A stretch of 64,000 nt of DNA from B30-G6 sp964633115. Lineage in GTDB: Bacteria; Desulfobacterota; Desulfobacteria; Desulfobacterales; B30-G6. The stretch covers positions 1 through 64,000 of the forward strand of contig CAZWEO010000009.1 in the NCBI GenBank assembly GCA_964633115.1, in the 5' to 3' direction. Below the pieces are notes generated by a model. The model was given only the letters and a program-made list of their open reading frames with translations. It was not told where the DNA came from and made no database searches. How positions within the stretch are numbered: the stretch's first letter is position 1; every line of letters begins with the position of its first letter. Made by a program: the position numbers and the translations under genes. Positions 59,501 through 64,000 of the stretch are shown one piece after another.

Positions 59501-59812
59501 CTAACAGTATTCTTCGCAGTGCCAGACCCCACCGTCGCGGATTGGATACTTGCATGAAACTCGCTTTTCGCAATTCATGCACAATCCTTTCATTTTTCCC
59601 TGAATATAAGCAATGCTGGGTTTGGAAGGTTGGGGAGGTTGTTCTTCCTTATAGAGAATTTCGTTTTCAACTACCTGCAATACAGACTGGTTGTCAAAAT
59701 TTTCACAGTGAAAAATTGCCTTTCCTTGGTTTTGGCAATGTTGGTAATGTGCACAATCAGATACATGTATACAGGTTTGGCAGATATCTGTACTCTTGGC
59801 TTGTAATTGCAT
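59501..59812 (-). CDS. Small cysteine-rich protein with two related metal-binding segments
   Basis: 103 residues and 12 cysteines. Two segments, CQTCIHVSDCAHYQHC...FHCENF and CMNCEKRVSCKYP...WHCEEYC, share the pattern CxxC-x5-6-C...hC-EN/EE-aromatic. This suggests an internal duplication of a zinc or iron-sulfur binding knuckle. The linker is proline-rich (QPPQPSKPS). Function unknown. It lies directly upstream of gdhA on the same strand, so it could be a redox- or metal-responsive partner. Confidence 0.65.
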   Translation of the reverse strand: MQLQAKSTDICQTCIHVSDCAHYQHCQNQGKAIFHCENFDNQSVLQVVENEILYKEEQPPQPSKPSIAYIQGKMKGLCMNCEKRVSCKYPIRDGGVWHCEEYC

Positions 59813-60047
59813 GTTATTCCTCCATCCTTGTTTGAGTTTTTATTCCAGATAAAAGTAGTGGTTGTTTACACGGGTATAGAGCAATCCACATGCCAATTTA
59901 ACATTTACCAAGATAATGCACTTGCAGAGAAATAAAATAATGCAATATTTGGATTAATATCAGAGATATAAACTATAATAAATTAAAGGTTTGCCCTGTG
60001 GATCTACGATGCGAAGAAGTGATTCAGGATGAAACGCCGAGGAGGAA

Positions 60048-60062
60048 CTCCCCAGCGGGGAG
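60048..60062 (-). terminator. Short GC hairpin after the sigma-54 regulator gene
   Basis: CTCCCC / GGGGAG around AGC, 12 bases beyond the regulator stop; a short stem without a good T run. Confidence 0.35.
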
Positions 60063-60074
60063 AAATTGCCCGAT

Positions 60075-61424
60075 TTAAATGTCTAAGTTTGCTCTCTTGA
60101 TTTTTTCCCGGAGTGTTTTGCGATCGATTTTCAAAATCTCGGCCGCTTTGGTTTTGTTTCCCTTCACGCTGTTCAGCACATTCAAAATATATTCCGCTTC
60201 AACCTCTATTAAAGGCCGGTCAAAACCCTGCTGCCTGTTGATGCTGAAACGCATCTGTTCCGGCAGGTCGGTGACATCGATTATTTCGTTATCAGCCAGC
60301 ACTACCAGACGCTGGACCAGGTTTTCCAGTTCCCGAACATTGCCCTGCCATCGATAGGTTTTAAAAATCTGCAAAACTTTGTCTGAAAAGCGGGGAACTG
60401 GACGACTCATTTCCTTGGAGAGCTTTTCCATGAATAGCTGAACTAGTAACAGAATATCCTCACCCCGTTCATGGAGCGGCGGCATTACAATTTCAATAAT
60501 GTTCAGTCGAAAATAGAGATCTTCCCGGAAGAGCCTCTTTTTAACGCGATTTTTCAAATCCATGTTGGTTGCTGTCAGAATCCTCGTATTCACCTTTTGG
60601 ACACGGCTGGATCCCACCATGAAAATCTCTTTGTTTTGAATAGCCCGCAGTAATTTTCCCTGCATACTCAGGCTCGCATCGCCAATTTCGTCTAAAAACA
60701 GCGTTCCTCCATCAGCGATCTGAAAAAAGCCTGCTCGGGAAGATTTTGCTCCTGTAAAAGCGCCTTTGACGTGACCAAACAGTTCACTTTCAAGCAATGT
60801 GTCTGGAATCGCTGTACAATTAACCGTAACAAAAGGGCCCGAATGGTCACTGCTGTTGTAGTGGATAGCACGCGCCACCAACTCTTTACCGGTACCACTC
60901 TCCCCAGTGATCAACACGTTGACTTTTGTCCCTGCAGCCTTATCGATGAGCCGGTATACGTTCTGCATACACGAAGATTTACCAATGATTTTGGAGTGGG
61001 CATGGATTGGTTTGACTTCAGCCGCAAAACGGTTGGCCTGCTTTTCCAGCATTTTAGCAACCGCTGCCAATAGCTCTTCATCCGTGAAGGGTTTGACCAG
61101 GTAATCTTCAGCACCGTCTTTAACCGCTTCCAAGGCACCCTTAATGGAGGGATATCCGGTAATGATCATTATTTCGGTGCCCTTCAGATTTTCATTTACA
61201 TATTTGAGCAACTCCAAACCGCTGATCTTGGGCATCTTTATATCGGTAATCACAAGATCCACAGAGTCCTGATCCAGAAAATCAATAGCCTGATTTACGC
61301 TTGTCACGGTGTAGACATTGTAATCGGCTGCACTCAGGTTTCTTTGAATGACTTCCAAAGTAAGGGCCGAATCATCAACCACTAAAATTCTGGCACCTTT
61401 ATAATTTTCTTTGCTGTTATTCAT
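60075..61424 (-). CDS. Sigma-54-dependent response regulator (REC-AAA+-Fis)
   Basis: 449 residues. The receiver has phospho-Asp in LVITDIKMPKISG. The AAA+ domain has GESGTGKE, ELFGHVKGAFTGAK and GGTLFLDEIGD. The Fis-type helix-turn-helix ends with NKTKAAEILKIDRKTLREKIKRA. The start overlaps the upstream kinase stop by four bases, making them a cognate pair. It would activate sigma-54 promoters; targets are unknown. It resembles the regulator at 31925 but is not a close copy. Confidence 0.93.
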   Translation of the reverse strand: MNNSKENYKGARILVVDDSALTLEVIQRNLSAADYNVYTVTSVNQAIDFLDQDSVDLVITDIKMPKISGLELLKYVNENLKGTEIMIITGYPSIKGALEAVKDGAEDYLVKPFTDEELLAAVAKMLEKQANRFAAEVKPIHAHSKIIGKSSCMQNVYRLIDKAAGTKVNVLITGESGTGKELVARAIHYNSSDHSGPFVTVNCTAIPDTLLESELFGHVKGAFTGAKSSRAGFFQIADGGTLFLDEIGDASLSMQGKLLRAIQNKEIFMVGSSRVQKVNTRILTATNMDLKNRVKKRLFREDLYFRLNIIEIVMPPLHERGEDILLLVQLFMEKLSKEMSRPVPRFSDKVLQIFKTYRWQGNVRELENLVQRLVVLADNEIIDVTDLPEQMRFSINRQQGFDRPLIEVEAEYILNVLNSVKGNKTKAAEILKIDRKTLREKIKRANLDI

Positions 61425-62947
61425 TCTCTTCCCTGGATGATACCGCTTTTCAGCGGAAACCGGATTTTAAATTCAGCACCTTGCCCGACACTGCTTTTGA
61501 CATCTATACCGCCCCCATGGGCCTTAACAATACCATGAACCACTGACAACCCTAATCCGGTCCCCTGTTTGATATCCTTGGTTGTAAAAAATGGTAGGAA
61601 AATTTGTTTCAATGTCCCCGACGTCATACCGGTTCCTGAATCTTGAACAATCAGGTAAACAAAGTCTTTGTCAAATGTGGTTTCAATGCTGAGTTTACCT
61701 TCCTCGGGCATAGCATGAATTGCGTTGATGATCAGGTTGGTAAAAACCTGTTGCAGTTGGGACAGGTCTGCTTTAATGACCGGTAGATCTCCGCATAGGT
61801 TTTTGGCAACCGATATTCCATTTTTAGTACAACGCGATTCAAATAAATATATACCGTCTTCAATCAATCTGTTCAGGTTAACCTGGGTTTCTCGTGGCGG
61901 GGTCTGACGGCTGAAAAACATCAGTTTTTTTATGATTTCCCTGGCATGCAGAGCAGATTTAACAATATTGTCCAGATCACTATAAACCTGATCTGGAAGG
62001 TTATTGACTTTTGTGGACAGTTGGGCAAACCCAAGGATGTTTCCCAGGGGTTCATTAAGTTCATGCGCTACGCCTGCCGTCAGTTGACCGATTTTTGCCA
62101 GCCGATCCGAGTGCCGTAGCTGGTTTACCATTTCAGCTTTATGGTCGATGGCTTCCTTTTTATCAATGGCCAAAGACAAATGGTGAGCTATGGTTTTCAG
62201 AAGAGATCGTTCTTCATCAAGAAATAAAGGTGTTTTCTTCTCTTTATTCATGGGTGAATATATCACCTCAATATTTCCCCGCTCAATCTCGTTGACAACT
62301 ATGTTTTCGACTAGGGCCGAGCTGTCTGTTTTTTCCCCCGACTCACCATAGCAGTGCCCATCTAATCTAATGATTGACGTAGTGATATCCGGATATTGAA
62401 AGGCCGGAGGAATAATGGCGGTAATGGACTCTACCATTTGAGGAAGAGGTAGATTTTGTCCTACAATCTTGGCCATGCTATATAGACAAGTGAGCTCTTT
62501 ATTTCTCTCGATCAGCTGATTTCGTTCATTTAAAAGCTGCTTCTCTTGATATACACGCTCTGATATATCCTGACCGATCGCCATCAATCCGATGGAATCT
62601 CCAGAGGTCTCATCTGCAAGTCTTTGATAATGCCATTCGACAAAACATTCCTTAAGGTTACGTCTTATTAGCTTGGTAACAATCTTTCCTGACGGTTTAC
62701 CGCCCATAATGAAGCGACGAAAGTACCGCTTAGCCGAGCTCTTTTCGGCTTCTAACAAAAACAGGTCAAACCAACTCTTTTGGCTGAGCTCTGAATACGA
62801 ATATCCCGTTGTTGATTCTAAAAATTCGTTAAAACTGACGATCATTCCATCTTGATCCAAGATGAGTATGATCCCTTTGGTAAGTTGGATAGCCGGCACA
62901 CTCAAATCAGCAATTCTTTGTGGTATTTTAGCGTTGGACATACACAT
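61421..62947 (-). CDS. Cytoplasmic PAS histidine kinase
   Basis: 508 residues. A PAS domain is at ~20-145 (ILDQDGMIVSFNEFLESTTG...), followed by a GAF-like region at ~160-270. The H-box GVAHELNEPLGNILGFAQL and an ATPase domain with QDSGTGMTSGTLKQ and GTGLGLSVVHGIV complete it. It lacks membrane segments and a receiver, so it senses an internal signal and phosphorylates the sigma-54 regulator that overlaps its 3' end. The start at 62947 could be one of two nearby ATG codons. Confidence 0.9.
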   Translation of the reverse strand: MCMSNAKIPQRIADLSVPAIQLTKGIILILDQDGMIVSFNEFLESTTGYSYSELSQKSWFDLFLLEAEKSSAKRYFRRFIMGGKPSGKIVTKLIRRNLKECFVEWHYQRLADETSGDSIGLMAIGQDISERVYQEKQLLNERNQLIERNKELTCLYSMAKIVGQNLPLPQMVESITAIIPPAFQYPDITTSIIRLDGHCYGESGEKTDSSALVENIVVNEIERGNIEVIYSPMNKEKKTPLFLDEERSLLKTIAHHLSLAIDKKEAIDHKAEMVNQLRHSDRLAKIGQLTAGVAHELNEPLGNILGFAQLSTKVNNLPDQVYSDLDNIVKSALHAREIIKKLMFFSRQTPPRETQVNLNRLIEDGIYLFESRCTKNGISVAKNLCGDLPVIKADLSQLQQVFTNLIINAIHAMPEEGKLSIETTFDKDFVYLIVQDSGTGMTSGTLKQIFLPFFTTKDIKQGTGLGLSVVHGIVKAHGGGIDVKSSVGQGAEFKIRFPLKSGIIQGRE

Positions 62948-63125
62948 GACTTATGGAATATTGGTAATGTCGTCAAGATAATATAGGCTTTTACCTCGTT
63001 CCTTAATAAATAGGCGGATTACAAATGCAAATATCAATATAACAAGGATAAGAGCCTATAAAGACTTCATCATATTCAGGAATTATAAGAAATTCGAGGT
63101 TATATGATTCGGAGCGTTGCACTGC

Positions 63126-63395
63126 ACCAACGAATCGGATTGGCTTTTCCATAACCTTTGCAGCCAAGCTTCTCCGACACTAAAAAATCTAATGCTCAAC
63201 GTGCGCGTGTTGGAAGAGCATCAAGATGGACCATTGGAAGCCTTTGTGTACTTTCTGGATCAAATCGCCGTAGAATAAGGCCATTTTGTCATTCCCGACA
63301 CCCATTTGCTTCATCCCCGTATCTACAAAATGTTCCCCTTGCTGAACCGCCAAACGCTGGAAAGATATCGCTCCCTGATTGTTTTTCGCACTTGA
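63126..63395 (+). pseudogene. Possible decayed reading frame, unidentified
   Basis: In the 520-base gap 62948-63467 one frame gives a protein-like sequence (LEEHQDGPLEAFVYFLDQIA, stop TAA at 63276, then HFVIPDTHLLHPRIYKMFPL to a TGA). The composition looks coding, but I cannot name a family, and there is no start with a ribosome site. Nothing else was seen in the gap. Confidence 0.25.
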
Positions 63396-63467
63396 TTTGG
63401 CAAAGGAGCTTCGTTATGCAAATTACGGCTTCCACCAAATTCGTAACCGCATAAGACATTTGGTATA

Positions 63468-64000
63468 TCAGCGGGGATCGATTTGGGTTGCCTCCCGGAT
63501 ATACTGTGAACAATAACGGCAAAAACCAATCGGAAGCAGGTCCAGGTCCGTTAGGTTGTCCGAGAAATACATGAGACAGCGACCGTCCTGGCAGTGGGTC
63601 AGGTTGAAAAGGTGACAAACTTCGTGCAGGGCGATTTTTGCGACCCGTTCCAGGACCAGCGCGGATGGCTCAGGTGGATTGGGGGCCTCTTCTTGAAGCC
63701 GGTAAAGCGATGTGAGTGCCGCACGTCCTCCCTGCCTAGCCTGACCCAGTACATGTGAAAAAACCGGAACGAATAGATCCACATCCAAGACACCAATTAC
63801 CTTGGCGACGGCCCCAAATGCCCTGGATTCCAGATGTTGCAGAATGGTCCCGACATTAAACTGGCGTCGTTGCGGGTCCATTGCATAGCTAGGCTTTTGT
63901 AAAGTTTCCAGGACAATTGCGTCAAGATACAGATAGCTGGATATGTGCGCGGCAATTACCTTGGGCACAATAGCAGGGATGTCCCCAAAGGGGATGATAC
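63468..64000 (-). CDS. Archaemetzincin-family metalloprotease (5' end outside window)
   Basis: The frame is open through the window end; visible codons before a GTG at 63968 encode IIPFGDIPAIVP, typical of the family N-terminus. So the true start lies outside, and 177 residues are seen. The active-site motif is HEVCHLFNLTHC followed by CLMYFSD and FCRYC, matching HExxHxxxxxHCx4CxMx17CxxC, with zinc ligands in the HExxH part and a second site from the cysteines. The usual glycine before the third histidine region is asparagine here. Predicted zinc protease of unknown substrate, alone on this strand. Confidence 0.85.
   Translation of the reverse strand, partial: IIPFGDIPAIVPKVIAAHISSYLYLDAIVLETLQKPSYAMDPQRRQFNVGTILQHLESRAFGAVAKVIGVLDVDLFVPVFSHVLGQARQGGRAALTSLYRLQEEAPNPPEPSALVLERVAKIALHEVCHLFNLTHCQDGRCLMYFSDNLTDLDLLPIGFCRYCSQYIREATQIDPR

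Overview
The window looks like the chromosome of an anaerobic, sulfate-reducing Desulfobacterota bacterium (Desulfobacterales-like). The main reasons are a two-cysteine DsrC, a siroheme-decarboxylase-type regulator homologue, a one-piece pyruvate:ferredoxin oxidoreductase, a class I fumarase, and an exceptional density of heterodisulfide-reductase (Hdr), MvhD, Flx and Nuo-like electron-transfer genes, two of which read through in-frame UGA codons as selenoproteins. Taxonomy is inferred from gene content only.

Layout. 0-6 kb: end of a lipid/glycan-type locus on the + strand: a glycosyltransferase cut by the window edge, a B12-binding radical SAM protein, an acyl carrier protein, a hot-dog thioesterase and two ketosynthase-like proteins, the second of which has lost every catalytic residue (chain-length-factor-like). 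6-14.5 kb: small heat-shock protein, a second B12 radical SAM protein, fumarase, PFOR, a cysteine-cluster protein, and several palindromic repeats. 14.5-19.7 kb (- strand): nitrilase, a membrane hybrid kinase, a siroheme decarboxylase subunit, YjbQ and dsrC.

19.8-29.6 kb (- strand): a long operon read from 29.5 down to 19.8 kb. It encodes a 127-residue HdrA-like selenoprotein with FAD, Sec and Fe-S motifs, NuoE, NuoF, a fused NuoG/HdrA flavoprotein, a selenocysteine MvhD, an FrhB-like and a second Fe-S subunit, and an FlxA-type NAD(P)H/flavin subunit. Together these look like a soluble flavin-based electron-bifurcating NADH/ferredoxin/thiol machine, with dsrC, the likely disulfide partner, next downstream. 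29.8-34.8 kb: a two-component pair (a kinase with an N-terminal Rossmann domain and an NtrC-type regulator) and a protein with two receivers separated by a duplicated cysteine module.

35-41 kb: miaA, a secreted small protein, a phosphoribosyltransferase, then an AT-rich patch with a Fic remnant and a multi-PAS kinase broken by one stop codon. 40.7-56.1 kb (- strand): a second Hdr operon in which electron transfer and signalling proteins are interleaved: pseudo-receiver, HdrC-membrane-HdrD fusion, HdrA with a GltD-like insertion, Cys-type MvhD, FrhB-like protein, an HdrA carrying an intact response-regulator receiver inside it, a kinase with c-type heme motifs, and a receiver-kinase. This operon is the best candidate for an undescribed system: a redox machine whose flavoprotein may be phosphorylated. 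56.7-64 kb: a GcvH-like cysteine protein, glutamate dehydrogenase, a small cysteine-rich protein, another kinase/sigma-54 regulator pair and an archaemetzincin cut by the window end. No rRNA, tRNA, CRISPR array or insertion-sequence transposase was recognised.
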